A stretch of DNA of 10,382 nucleotides from M2408 sp046303515 (GCA_046303515.1 JBKCGI010000091.1:1-10382); one strand, 5' to 3'. Shown: positions 1 to 6,274, counted from the first letter of the stretch. The notes: a model not told the origin generated them from the letters alone. Numbers and translations are program-made.

Positions 1-499
1 AAATGATTAATTGATCTACCGCAGCAGCACGAAATGTATCAGCTGCACCTAAAACAACTTTTAAACCTTGAGATTTAAATTGATGCGCCAACTTTCCAAT
101 AGTTGTTGTTTTACCAACACCATTCACACCAACAACCATAATAACATGAGGTTTGGTTTTGAATCCATTGGTGGAAATATCGAAATTTTCTTCGCTGGAA
201 TCATTTTCTTTTAAAAGGGAAATAATTTCTTCCTTTAAAACTTGATTTAATTCAGAAGTATTTAAAACTTTTTCGCGGGCAACTCTTTGTTCGATCCGAT
301 CAATAATTTTCAAAGTAGTTTCAACTCCAACGTCCGAAGTAATCAATATTTCTTCTAATTCATCAAGAACTTCCGAATCAACTTTAGATTTACCAATTAT
401 TGAACGCGTAAGCTTTCCGAAAAAACTTTCTTTTGTTTTCTCTAAGCCTTTGTTTAAAGTTTCTTTTTTCTCTTTTGAAAATAATCCGAAAAATGCCAT
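1..499 (-). CDS. ftsY: Signal recognition particle receptor FtsY (N-terminal part, cut by the window edge)
   Basis: FtsY is the membrane-associated SRP receptor GTPase. It docks ribosome-SRP complexes at the Sec translocon for co-translational membrane insertion. The 166 visible residues start MAFFGLFSKEKKETLNKGL, a short amphipathic, basic N-terminus without the long acidic A domain of E. coli. The N domain helical bundle follows (about 20-105). The G domain then opens with the P-loop GVNGVGKTTT (124-133) and the DTFRAAA motif (154-160). The remaining G motifs lie beyond the left edge. The ATG at 499 is chosen because the protein from there matches the usual flavobacterial N-terminus. It is last in a block with rpmB, rpmG and the DUF4295 gene, 77 bases behind the latter. 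A strong hairpin followed by a T-rich run occupies most of that spacer, so expression may be attenuated or uncoupled from the ribosomal genes. Confidence 0.97.
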   Translation of the reverse strand, partial: MAFFGLFSKEKKETLNKGLEKTKESFFGKLTRSIIGKSKVDSEVLDELEEILITSDVGVETTLKIIDRIEQRVAREKVLNTSELNQVLKEEIISLLKENDSSEENFDISTNGFKTKPHVIMVVGVNGVGKTTTIGKLAHQFKSQGLKVVLGAADTFRAAAVDQLII

Positions 500-516
500 T
501 GAAATAAAAATAAAAA

Positions 517-554
517 CCCCGAATCTGTACGTCAAATGACGGACTGAATCGGGG
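517..554 (-). terminator. Terminator-like hairpin in the ftsY leader (possible attenuator)
   Basis: On the minus strand a 38-base inverted repeat folds with 14 paired positions and three symmetric single mismatches around a 4-base loop. The outer arms are CCCCGA and TCGGGG. Directly after it comes TTTTTATTTTTATTTC and then the ftsY ATG. This is the form of an intrinsic terminator for the rpmB-rpmG-DUF4295 transcript, but its T-tract is also the immediate leader of ftsY, with 17 bases between hairpin and start codon. It could end the ribosomal-protein transcript with partial read-through into ftsY. Confidence 0.8.
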
Positions 555-576
555 TCAAATATATAAAAAAATATTG

Positions 577-729
577 TTAGTTTTTAGCGAACCACTCTTT
601 AACTTTGTCGTTATGAACGATTTCTTCTTTAAATGTGAAAGATCCTTTTTCAGATTTTACCATTTTAATCACTTTCGTGTGCTCTTTTCCGCCTCCTTTT
701 TGTAAAGATGCTACTACTTTCTTTGCCAT
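577..729 (-). CDS. DUF4295 family small basic protein (probable Bacteroidota-specific ribosomal protein)
   Basis: This is a 50-residue lysine-rich protein beginning MAKKVVASLQKGGGKEHTKV and ending KVKEWFAKN, read on the minus strand from the ATG at 729 to the TAA at 577. It is basic and has no signal peptide or membrane segment. It lies 32 bases downstream of rpmG (bL33) in the same direction, the usual place of DUF4295 genes in Bacteroidota. Size, charge and context fit a ribosomal protein. I recall that a Bacteroidia-specific protein named bL38 was reported from a Flavobacterium ribosome structure, and I think it is this family, but I cannot verify that here. The reading frame and family call are firm; the ribosomal role is inference. 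Confidence 0.9.
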   Translation of the reverse strand: MAKKVVASLQKGGGKEHTKVIKMVKSEKGSFTFKEEIVHNDKVKEWFAKN

Positions 730-761
730 TTCTTCTAAATATTAAACCCTAAGGCTTGTTA

Positions 762-950
762 TTACTTAATTTCTTTGTGAACAGTCATTCTTCTAAGAAT
801 AGGATTGTATTTTTTAATCTCCATTCTCTCAGGTGTATTTTTTCTGTTTTTAGTTGTGATGTAACGAGAAGTTCCAGCTTTACCAGACTCTTTATGCTCA
901 GTACATTCTAAAATCACCTGAATTCTATTACCTTTTGCTTTTTTTGCCAT
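762..950 (-). CDS. rpmG: 50S ribosomal protein L33 (bL33)
   Basis: bL33 is a small protein of the large ribosomal subunit near the E site. The 62 residues begin MAKKAKGNRIQVILECTEHK and contain the family signature TSRYITTKNRKNTPERMEIKK (residues 27-47) followed by YNPILRRMTVHKE. Of the four cysteines of the zinc-ribbon form, only Cys16 remains; the second pair position reads YNPILRR. This is therefore the zinc-independent (C-minus) type. Length is a little over the usual 50-60 residues. It follows rpmB by 45 bases and precedes the DUF4295 gene by 32 bases on the same strand, so co-transcription is likely. There is no Shine-Dalgarno sequence, as is usual in this phylum. Confidence 0.97.
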   Translation of the reverse strand: MAKKAKGNRIQVILECTEHKESGKAGTSRYITTKNRKNTPERMEIKKYNPILRRMTVHKEIK

Positions 951-995
951 TTTCTTTCGAGTTATGAATTATGAACTTTACTTCTTAATCCTGAA

Positions 996-1232
996 TTACT
1001 TTAAATATCCTTTTTCACGAGCTTCTTTAATTGTAGCTGAAATCCCGTTTTTATTAATCGTTCTCAACGCTGATGTAGAAATTTTCAACGTGATATAAGA
1101 ATCCTCTTCTGGAATATAAAATTTCTTCGTAACCAAATTTGGGAAAAACTTTCTTTTAGTTCTTCTTTTTGAGTGAGAAACATTGTTTCCAACCATTACA
1201 GCCTTACCTGTTATTTGACAAACTCGTGACAT
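996..1232 (-). CDS. rpmB: 50S ribosomal protein L28 (bL28)
   Basis: bL28 is a component of the large ribosomal subunit. The 78 residues begin MSRVCQITGKAVMVGNNVSH and continue with the basic stretch SKRRTKRKFFPNL (21-33). The typical middle and C-terminal part follows (KISTSALRTINKNGISATI, 50-68). Full length matches the family. It has its own promoter a few bases upstream (1246-1276), which gives a very short leader of about 8 bases. It is the first gene of a run with rpmG, the DUF4295 gene and possibly ftsY. cinA lies upstream on the same strand with an 87-base gap, so read-through from cinA is possible but not required. Confidence 0.98.
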   Translation of the reverse strand: MSRVCQITGKAVMVGNNVSHSKRRTKRKFFPNLVTKKFYIPEEDSYITLKISTSALRTINKNGISATIKEAREKGYLK

Positions 1233-1245
1233 TTTGTGTATTTTT

Positions 1246-1276
1246 TAAATATATTTGTGCTTAAAGCGGGTGCAAA
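1246..1276 (-). promoter_or_regulatory. Bacteroidota-type promoter of rpmB
   Basis: On the minus strand, TTTG (1276-1273) is followed by exactly 19 bases and then TATATTTA (1253-1246). The Bacteroidota consensus is TTTG, about 19 bases, TAnnTTTG, so only the last base of the -7 element differs. Predicted transcription starts near 1239-1241, about 8 bases before the rpmB ATG. This is the only promoter in the window where both elements fit at correct spacing. Confidence 0.75.
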
Positions 1277-1319
1277 GGAAATAAAAATATCTGAACTGTG
1301 CAAGATAAATTTACTTTTT

Positions 1320-2564
1320 TTACAAATTATTTTCTAAAATTGTATTTCGCAACAAATTTAGAGCTGCAAAGATAGTCATTTTTATGTTTCTATCACGATT
1401 ATCTCCTAAATTTAATTTTTTTGACACCACTTTTTCTTTATTTGCAACAGCAATCCAAATGGTTCCAACTGGATTTTGCTCATCTCCCCCATCTGGGCCA
1501 GCAATTCCGGTTGTTGCTAAACAATAATCTGTTTGCATAACATTTAGTCCTCCAAAAGCCATTGCTTCAACTGTTTCTTTGGAAACAACGCCAAATTTTT
1601 GAATGATATTTGGATCAACTCCTGCTAATTGACTTTTAAGTTCTTCGGTGTAACAAATCAAACTTCCTTTAAAATAGGCAGATGAACCTGCAACGGAAAC
1701 AATTTCACTTGCTAAACCTCCTCCAGTGCAACTTTCCACCGTAGAAACAGATAATTTATTCTTTAATAAGAGTTTTCCAATTGCTGTTGCTAAAGTTTCC
1801 TCACCTTCACCATAAACAAACTCAGGCAATTTTGCTTTTAATTCATCTAAGTAAGTTTCAATTCTTGGCGCATCAATTTCTCCATTATAAGAAGTAATTC
1901 TCAATTTTACCATTCCAGGAGAAGGCAAAAAAGCCAAACTAAAGCCATCAGCTAAAATTCGATTTTCCCAATCAGCCATTTGTTCTGCCAAAAACGATTC
2001 CCCAATACCAGTCGTTAAAACAGTTTTGTGATACATCGCTTTAACTTGAAAATGATCTTGAATTTTCTCCAATAGAATTGTTTTCATCATTCCTTTCATT
2101 TCATAAGGAACGCCTGGTAAACTAATTAATATTTTCCCATCTCTTTCAAACCACATTCCAGATGCTGTTCCCTGTAAATTGTCTATCACTTTACAAGCCT
2201 TTGGTAATTCAGCTTGTTTGATATTCACCTCCAACATCGGACGATTACGATTCCTAAAAAAAGTTTCAATTCGTTGTAAAACAAAAGGATTGATTTCTAA
2301 TTCCGTATCAAAATATTCGCACAAAACGTGTTTGGTAATATCGTCTTTAGTTGGTCCAAGTCCACCAGTCACAATAATTAAATCGCTACGATCAAAGGCT
2401 AAGTCAAATGCAGACCAAATAGCTTCTCGTGTATCAGAAATTGTTTGACAATTACTAACTTTTATATTAATCAAGGCCAATTCGGAGCCTAACCATGAGG
2501 CATTTGTATTGATTGTTTGCCCGATTAACAATTCATCTCCAATAGAAATTAGTTCTGCTTTCAT
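1320..2564 (-). CDS. cinA: CinA family protein: nicotinamide-nucleotide amidase with MoCF-like N-terminal domain
   Basis: The protein has 414 residues, the normal CinA length. The N-terminal half (about 1-170) is a MoaB/Mog-type molybdopterin-binding fold. It starts MKAELISIGDELLIGQT, carries TGGLGPTKDD at 66-75, and corresponds to the COG1058 domain with ADP-ribose pyrophosphatase activity in characterised relatives. The C-terminal part (about 255-414) is the PncC-type amidase that deamidates NMN to nicotinate mononucleotide. It has VESCTGGGLASE at 276-287, GVVSKETVEAMA at 325-336, and TTGIAGPDGG at 351-360. The expected role is pyridine nucleotide repair and recycling in the cytoplasm. The name comes from competence-induced genes of Gram-positives; nothing here suggests competence control. 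It is divergent from the DUF4197 gene and lies upstream of rpmB on the same strand. Confidence 0.96.
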   Translation of the reverse strand: MKAELISIGDELLIGQTINTNASWLGSELALINIKVSNCQTISDTREAIWSAFDLAFDRSDLIIVTGGLGPTKDDITKHVLCEYFDTELEINPFVLQRIETFFRNRNRPMLEVNIKQAELPKACKVIDNLQGTASGMWFERDGKILISLPGVPYEMKGMMKTILLEKIQDHFQVKAMYHKTVLTTGIGESFLAEQMADWENRILADGFSLAFLPSPGMVKLRITSYNGEIDAPRIETYLDELKAKLPEFVYGEGEETLATAIGKLLLKNKLSVSTVESCTGGGLASEIVSVAGSSAYFKGSLICYTEELKSQLAGVDPNIIQKFGVVSKETVEAMAFGGLNVMQTDYCLATTGIAGPDGGDEQNPVGTIWIAVANKEKVVSKKLNLGDNRDRNIKMTIFAALNLLRNTILENNL

Positions 2565-2636
2565 AAAAATTTGCTTTCTGTATCGTTTTAGTAAATAATT
2601 GCACGAAAATTGTGTAAGAACAAATTAAAACTTTTA

Positions 2637-2644
2637 TATCTTTG
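2637..2644 (+). promoter_or_regulatory. -7 element of the DUF4197 gene promoter
   Basis: TATCTTTG is a perfect match to the Bacteroidota -7 consensus TAnnTTTG and lies 15 bases before the ATG at 2660. The position 19 bases upstream does not carry TTTG; the nearest TTG is about 5 bases further away, so the -33 element is weak. This placement rules out the longer open frame that begins at TTG 2642. Confidence 0.6.
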
Positions 2645-2659
2645 ACAAAAATAATGATT

Positions 2660-3397
2660 ATGAAGCGAATATTTCTTTCGATCTCGATATTTAGTTTAGC
2701 ACTTGTTTCAATGCCATCTTGTGAAGTTTTGAATTCAGTTGCAAACACTGTAATTACCACGCCAGCAAATCCTAGCTTAACAAACGATGAAGTAATTTCT
2801 GGTTTGAAAGAAGCTTTAAATGTAGGAATTCAAAATTCGGTAAACTTATCCTCTATTACAGATGGTTTCTGGAAAAACGATTTGATTAAATTGCCTTTCC
2901 CAGAAGATGCAATGAAAGTTCGCCAAAAAGCAATTGAATGGGGAATGACAAAAAAAGTGGAAGAATTTGAAATGACTTTGAATCGTGCGGCTGAAGAAGC
3001 AACGAAAGAAGCGCTTCCTATTTTTAAAGACGCTATTTTAAACATGTCGATTCAAGATGGATTTACAATTTTAAAAGGTGGCGATGGCGCTGCAACAAAA
3101 TTTTTGCGTGACAATACAACTGCAAAGTTAACAACAGCATTTTCTCCAAAGGTAAAAGCAGCTATTTCAAAAGTTAAATTGACTGAATATTGGAATCCAA
3201 TTATGACGAAATATAACGGTGCCATGACCATTACTGGTGGCGAAAAAGTAAATCCAGATTTGGACAAATACGTTACTGAAAGAGCAATTACTGGTTTGTT
3301 CAAATTGGTTGAAATTGAAGAAAACAAAATCAGAAAAGACCCAATGGCAAGAGTTTCAGATATTTTAGTAAAAGTATTTGGCTCGCTAACGAATTAA
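2660..3397 (+). CDS. DUF4197 family exported protein, probable lipoprotein
   Basis: The product has 245 residues. The first 20 form a signal peptide (MKRIFLSISIFSLALVSMPS) followed by Cys21, so a lipoprotein is likely, although Met at -3 is not a classic lipobox residue. The mature part is the DUF4197 domain: alpha-helical, rich in Lys, Glu and Ala. It has LPFPEDAMKVRQKAIEWGM at 78-96, ILKGGDGAATKFLRDNT at 137-153, EYWNP at 176-180, and a C-terminal helix around YVTERAITGLFKLVEIEE (204-221). The family is widespread in Bacteroidota and Proteobacteria and its function is unknown to me. The start is set at ATG 2660: a -7 element at 2637-2644 places transcription start after 2644, and only this start gives a clean signal peptide. 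The gene is divergent from cinA. Confidence 0.92.
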   Translation: MKRIFLSISIFSLALVSMPSCEVLNSVANTVITTPANPSLTNDEVISGLKEALNVGIQNSVNLSSITDGFWKNDLIKLPFPEDAMKVRQKAIEWGMTKKVEEFEMTLNRAAEEATKEALPIFKDAILNMSIQDGFTILKGGDGAATKFLRDNTTAKLTTAFSPKVKAAISKVKLTEYWNPIMTKYNGAMTITGGEKVNPDLDKYVTERAITGLFKLVEIEENKIRKDPMARVSDILVKVFGSLTN

Positions 3398-3407
3398 CAA
3401 ATTCAAA

Positions 3408-3431
3408 GATTAGCTGATTAGCTGATTATCT
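3408..3431 (+). repeat. Three tandem 8-base units just after the DUF4197 stop
   Basis: Two exact copies of GATTAGCT are followed by GATTATCT with one mismatch. The array starts 11 bases after the TAA at 3397. It resembles the GCTGAT-based repeat after the nucleoside phosphorylase gene, but lacks the CG of its units. Confidence 0.6.
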
Positions 3432-3464
3432 TTTAGAAAACAATAATTTATTATTTATAACTTT

Positions 3465-3490
3465 TAGCAGTTTTTCGAATCTGCTATTTT
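3465..3490 (+). terminator. Small hairpin with T-run between the DUF4197 gene and the nucleoside phosphorylase gene
   Basis: TAGCAG (3465-3470) pairs with CTGCTA (3481-3486) across a 10-base loop and is followed by TTTT. It may be a weak terminator for the DUF4197 transcript, 15 bases before the next start codon, or a leader hairpin of that gene. The stem is short, so confidence is low. Confidence 0.4.
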
Positions 3491-3504
3491 AAAACATTTA
3501 TATT

Positions 3505-4368
3505 ATGAAGTATCCTTCATCAGAATTAGTATTAAATGCAAAAGGCGAAGTATATCATTTAGGATTAGCTCCAGAAAATTTAGCAGAAAACGTTATTTTA
3601 GTTGGTGACCAAGACCGAGTAGAACTGATTTCAAATTTCTTTGACTCGATTGAGCATAAATCTAATCACAGAGAATTTACTTGCCACACAGGAATGTACA
3701 AGGGAAAAAGAATCACTGCTCTTTCAACGGGAATTGGAACTGACAACTTGGACATCACTATCAACGAATTGGATGCATTAGTAAACATCGATTTAGAAAA
3801 AAGAGAAGATAAAGCACAATTTACTTCCTTAAATTTAGTTCGTATTGGAACATGTGGGATTTTACAACCAGAAATTCCAGTACATTCCTATATTTTATCT
3901 TCACATTCTTACGGTTTAGATAACATTGCACATTTCTACGATGTTGATTTTACAACAGAAGAAAAAGCAATAAACGGCAAAATTGATGCTCATTTGGCCT
4001 TACCAGAGAAATTAAAACCTTATTTTATTTCTGCAGACGAAAGTTTAGTTGCCAAATTGCGTTCAGAAAAAACCTTTGAAGGAATAACAGTTACAAGTAG
4101 TGGTTTTTATGCTCCTCAAGGAAGAAAATTGCGTTTAGATTTAGCTACAACAGATTTAAACGAAAGATTAGGCGAATTCAATCACAACGGACTGAAAGTA
4201 AACAATTTCGAAATGGAAAGTTCTGCTTTATTTTTCTTAGGAAAAGCATTAGGGCACAAGGCAACAACGATTTGTTTGGGAATTGCAAATAGACCAAATC
4301 AACAGTTTTCGAAAGGTTATGCGAAAGAAATGAATGAGTTAATTGAATACGTGTTGGAACGTATTTGA
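3505..4368 (+). CDS. Nucleoside phosphorylase (uridine phosphorylase-like, NP-I family)
   Basis: This 287-residue cytoplasmic enzyme belongs to the PNP_UDP_1 (NP-I) family, which cleaves nucleosides with phosphate to base and (deoxy)ribose-1-phosphate in salvage. Visible motifs are the phosphate-binding GDQDR (34-38; usual form GDPxR), STGIGTDN (74-81), RIGTCG (113-118), FYAPQGR (201-207) and the nucleoside-binding FEMESSALF (235-243), whose Met-Glu pair contacts the ribose. The overall form is closer to uridine phosphorylase than to PNP or MTA nucleosidase, but substrate preference cannot be read from sequence, so no symbol is given. The ATG at 3505 gives the usual N-terminus and no Shine-Dalgarno is seen. 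A GCTGAT repeat follows 5 bases after its stop. It converges on the HMA gene. Confidence 0.93.
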   Translation: MKYPSSELVLNAKGEVYHLGLAPENLAENVILVGDQDRVELISNFFDSIEHKSNHREFTCHTGMYKGKRITALSTGIGTDNLDITINELDALVNIDLEKREDKAQFTSLNLVRIGTCGILQPEIPVHSYILSSHSYGLDNIAHFYDVDFTTEEKAINGKIDAHLALPEKLKPYFISADESLVAKLRSEKTFEGITVTSSGFYAPQGRKLRLDLATTDLNERLGEFNHNGLKVNNFEMESSALFFLGKALGHKATTICLGIANRPNQQFSKGYAKEMNELIEYVLERI

Positions 4369-4372
4369 TTAT

Positions 4373-4416
4373 TTTCCCGCTGATAATCGCTGATTATTGC
4401 GCTGATTGACTCAGAT
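4373..4416 (+). repeat. Short intergenic repeat with CGCTGAT units, downstream of the nucleoside phosphorylase gene
   Basis: TTTCCCGC begins 5 bases after the TGA at 4366-4368. It runs into three CGCTGAT units (4378-4384, 4388-4394, 4400-4406) and a degenerate fourth, CTCAGAT (4410-4416). The same architecture, with A for T at the fourth position of each unit, follows glyA on the opposite strand. It fills most of the spacer to the convergent HMA gene. Confidence 0.7.
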
Positions 4417-4426
4417 TTTTTGAATC

Positions 4427-4681
4427 CTAGGACATACGACCAACAGCGCAGCTGACATAGCTTTTTGCTTTTTCGATGATATTGTTGTGACCTACTTCTG
4501 GATAACCTAATTTATGTAATTTAGCCACAATTGCTGGACGTAAATCTTCCGCGGCATCTAAATTGATTTTTTGTGCTTCGTTGTCGATAACAATATTACT
4601 TGTGCCTTCAATTGCCAATAATTCTTTTGTGATTGTATTCATACAACCTCCACATTTGATATTTTCTACTAAAATTTCCAT
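4427..4681 (-). CDS. Small HMA-type heavy-metal-associated domain protein
   Basis: The protein has 84 residues from the ATG at 4681. It is a ferredoxin-like HMA fold of the CopZ/Atx1 type that carries soft metal ions, typically Cu(I), in the cytoplasm. The metal site is IKCGGCMN with Cys10 and Cys13; the usual Met two residues before the first Cys is Ile here. After the domain (about 1-63) there is an extension ending KAKSYVSCAVGRMS with a third cysteine (Cys78), a tail I recall from other flavobacterial proteins of this kind. The open frame extends upstream to 4840 but runs through low-complexity, C-rich spacer, so the longer start is rejected. No P-type ATPase, metal sensor or mer gene is visible nearby, so the metal and the partner are unknown. 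Confidence 0.88.
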   Translation of the reverse strand: MEILVENIKCGGCMNTITKELLAIEGTSNIVIDNEAQKINLDAAEDLRPAIVAKLHKLGYPEVGHNNIIEKAKSYVSCAVGRMS

Positions 4682-4696
4682 GACTTTTATTTTTAG

Positions 4697-4704
4697 TAAA
4701 GGTA
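4697..4704 (-). promoter_or_regulatory. Possible -7 element of the HMA gene
   Basis: On the minus strand TACCTTTA matches TAnnTTTG at all but the last base and lies 15 bases before the ATG at 4681. No convincing TTTG is found 19 bases upstream. It supports the short start at 4681 over the longer open frame. Confidence 0.4.
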
Positions 4705-4816
4705 CGATTAATTGTTTGCAGATTTTGTGATATTTGTTACATAAAAAGGTGATATAATTCAGGGATTTATTATTCACAAGAAAAATTGGAGGTAAATATG
4801 TAATATGTTCAATTTC

Positions 4817-4850
4817 TATCCTCCCCCTTCCCCCCTCCAAAGGGGGAAAT
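4817..4850. repeat. C/G-tract element with inverted repeat
   Basis: A run of C-rich sequence (CCTCCCCCTTCCCCCC) is followed by TCCAAAGGGGGAAAT in an otherwise AT-rich spacer. TTCCCCC (4828-4834) pairs with GGGGGAA (4842-4848) over a 7-base loop. The composition contrasts sharply with its surroundings. It resembles C-tract/G-tract spacer sequences I recall from many Bacteroidota genomes. It lies between the HMA gene and the 3' end of glyA and has no coding content. Confidence 0.6.
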
Positions 4851-4889
4851 CACCAAATCAACATTTTATTTAATTAAAACTAAATAAAA

Positions 4890-4911
4890 AAGGAGAACTC
4901 TCATTCTCCTT
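4890..4911 (-). terminator. Intrinsic terminator of glyA
   Basis: On the minus strand an 8-bp perfect stem (AAGGAGAA / TTCTCCTT) with a 6-base loop runs directly into TTTTTATTTA. It lies 54 bases after the glyA stop codon in the right orientation. The other strand lacks a T-run after the stem, so termination is expected only for glyA. Confidence 0.85.
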
Positions 4912-4929
4912 CAATATTAATTTGCATTT

Positions 4930-4962
4930 ATCTGCGAGGTAATCTCCGCCATCTGCGGGAAA
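4930..4962 (-). repeat. Short intergenic repeat with CGCAGAT units, downstream of glyA
   Basis: Read on the minus strand, TTTCCCGC starts 2 bases after the glyA stop codon. It continues through CGCAGAT (4957-4951), CGGAGAT (4948-4942) and CGCAGAT (4936-4930). Unit spacing is 9 then 12 bases, against 10 then 12 in the copy after the nucleoside phosphorylase gene. It lies between the glyA stop and the glyA terminator, so it should be in the 3' untranslated region of the mRNA. Confidence 0.75.
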
Positions 4963-4964
4963 TT

Positions 4965-6251
4965 TTACATCTGAAACAAAGGCAAACCACTCATCATTGC
5001 ATTCACCTCAGAGCGAACTTCAGCGATAACTGCTTCATCAGAAATATTTGTCAATACACGATCAATCAAATGTACGATTTTTGGAATGTCATTTTCCTTG
5101 ATTCCACGTGTTGTGATAGCTGGTGTTCCAACACGAATTCCAGAAGTTACGAATGGAGATTCAGTATCAAATGGAACCATGTTTTTGTTAACTGTAATGT
5201 CAGCTTTCACTAAAGTAATTTCAGCATCTTTTCCAGTAACACCTTTTGAACGTAAATCAATCAACATCGAGTGATTGTCTGTTCCTCCAGAGATAATTTT
5301 ATATCCTAATTTCACAAATTCATCTGCCATAATGGAAGCATTTTTTTGAACTTGTTTCATGTATGTTTTGTATTCGTCAGTCAAAGCTTCTCCAAAAGCT
5401 ACAGCTTTAGCAGCGATAACATGCTCCAATGGTCCACCTTGAATTCCTGGGAAAACTGCTGCATCTAATAATGCTCCCATAGAACGAAGATTTCCATTGT
5501 TCCATTTAATTCCAAATGGATTTTCGAAATTGTGACGCATCATAATCACACCACCTCTTGGTCCACGCAAAGTTTTGTGCGTTGTAGTTGTAACAATATG
5601 ACAATGTTCCAAAGGATCTGACAACAAACCAGCAGCAATTAAACCAGCAGGATGAGAAATATCAGCCAAAATGATAGCTCCCACCTCATCAGCAACCTTA
5701 CGAATACGTGCATAATCCCAATCACGAGAATAAGCCGAAGCACCACAAATAATCATTTTTGGTTTTTCCCTACGAGCAACTTCTTCCAAAACATCGTAAT
5801 CTACTTGACCAGTTTCTTGGTTTACACCGTAAAAAAATGGTTTGTATAATTTTCCTGAAAAATTAACTGGTGAACCGTGTGTTAAATGTCCACCATGAGA
5901 AAGGTCGAAACCTAAAATTTTATCACCTGGGTTCAAACAAGCTAAGAAAACCGCCGCATTTGCTTGCGCACCTGAATGTGGTTGCACATTTGCCCAAGTA
6001 GCACCGAACAATTCACACAAACGGTCGATTGCCAATTGCTCTACTTTATCCACTACTTCACATCCACCATAGTAACGTTTTCCTGGTAAACCTTCCGCAT
6101 ATTTGTTAGTCAAAACAGAACCCATTGCCTGCATTACTTGTTCACTCACGAAGTTTTCAGAAGCAATTAACTCAATTCCGTGCAATTGACGTTCTTTTTC
6201 TTCTTGGATTAAATCAAAAATTTGTGTGTCTGTTATCTTTTCTGCTAACAT
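4965..6251 (-). CDS. glyA: Serine hydroxymethyltransferase
   Basis: GlyA is the PLP enzyme that interconverts serine and glycine with tetrahydrofolate and 5,10-methylene-THF. It is the main source of one-carbon units. The product has 428 residues from the ATG at 6251. Visible motifs are ELIASENFVS (27-36), NKYAEGLPGKRYYGG (49-63), HSGAQAN (92-98), ADISHPAGL (196-204; Asp197 and His200 contact PLP), THKTLRGPRGG (224-234; Lys226 is the Schiff-base lysine), and TSGIRVGTPA (369-378; Arg372 binds the substrate carboxylate). All key residues are intact. An in-frame ATG at 6293 adds 14 residues but lies upstream of the predicted promoter -7 element (6275-6282), so it is rejected. gcvT, which makes the same methylene-THF from glycine, lies about 3.6 kb away on the same strand. 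Confidence 0.98.
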   Translation of the reverse strand: MLAEKITDTQIFDLIQEEKERQLHGIELIASENFVSEQVMQAMGSVLTNKYAEGLPGKRYYGGCEVVDKVEQLAIDRLCELFGATWANVQPHSGAQANAAVFLACLNPGDKILGFDLSHGGHLTHGSPVNFSGKLYKPFFYGVNQETGQVDYDVLEEVARREKPKMIICGASAYSRDWDYARIRKVADEVGAIILADISHPAGLIAAGLLSDPLEHCHIVTTTTHKTLRGPRGGVIMMRHNFENPFGIKWNNGNLRSMGALLDAAVFPGIQGGPLEHVIAAKAVAFGEALTDEYKTYMKQVQKNASIMADEFVKLGYKIISGGTDNHSMLIDLRSKGVTGKDAEITLVKADITVNKNMVPFDTESPFVTSGIRVGTPAITTRGIKENDIPKIVHLIDRVLTNISDEAVIAEVRSEVNAMMSGLPLFQM

Positions 6252-6274
6252 AATTGTGGGATAAAAAATTTCAG

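Noticed and set aside
2642..2659. A TTG start extending the DUF4197 protein by six residues
   Set aside because: The TTG overlaps an exact -7 element (2637-2644), so it would lie upstream of the transcription start; the ATG at 2660 gives a clean signal peptide.
3408..3431. The GATTAGCT array as a CRISPR
   Set aside because: The units are 8 bases and contiguous, without spacers; there is no cas gene in the window.
3398..3504. A promoter for the nucleoside phosphorylase gene using TATCTTTT or TAACTTTT
   Set aside because: Both miss the last G of TAnnTTTG and neither has TTG at the right distance; in AT-rich spacer such matches are expected by chance.
4682..4840. An N-terminal extension of the HMA protein by an upstream ATG
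   Set aside because: The extra 53 residues come from spacer DNA including the C/G-tract element and show no domain features; the domain starts at MEILVENIKCGGC.
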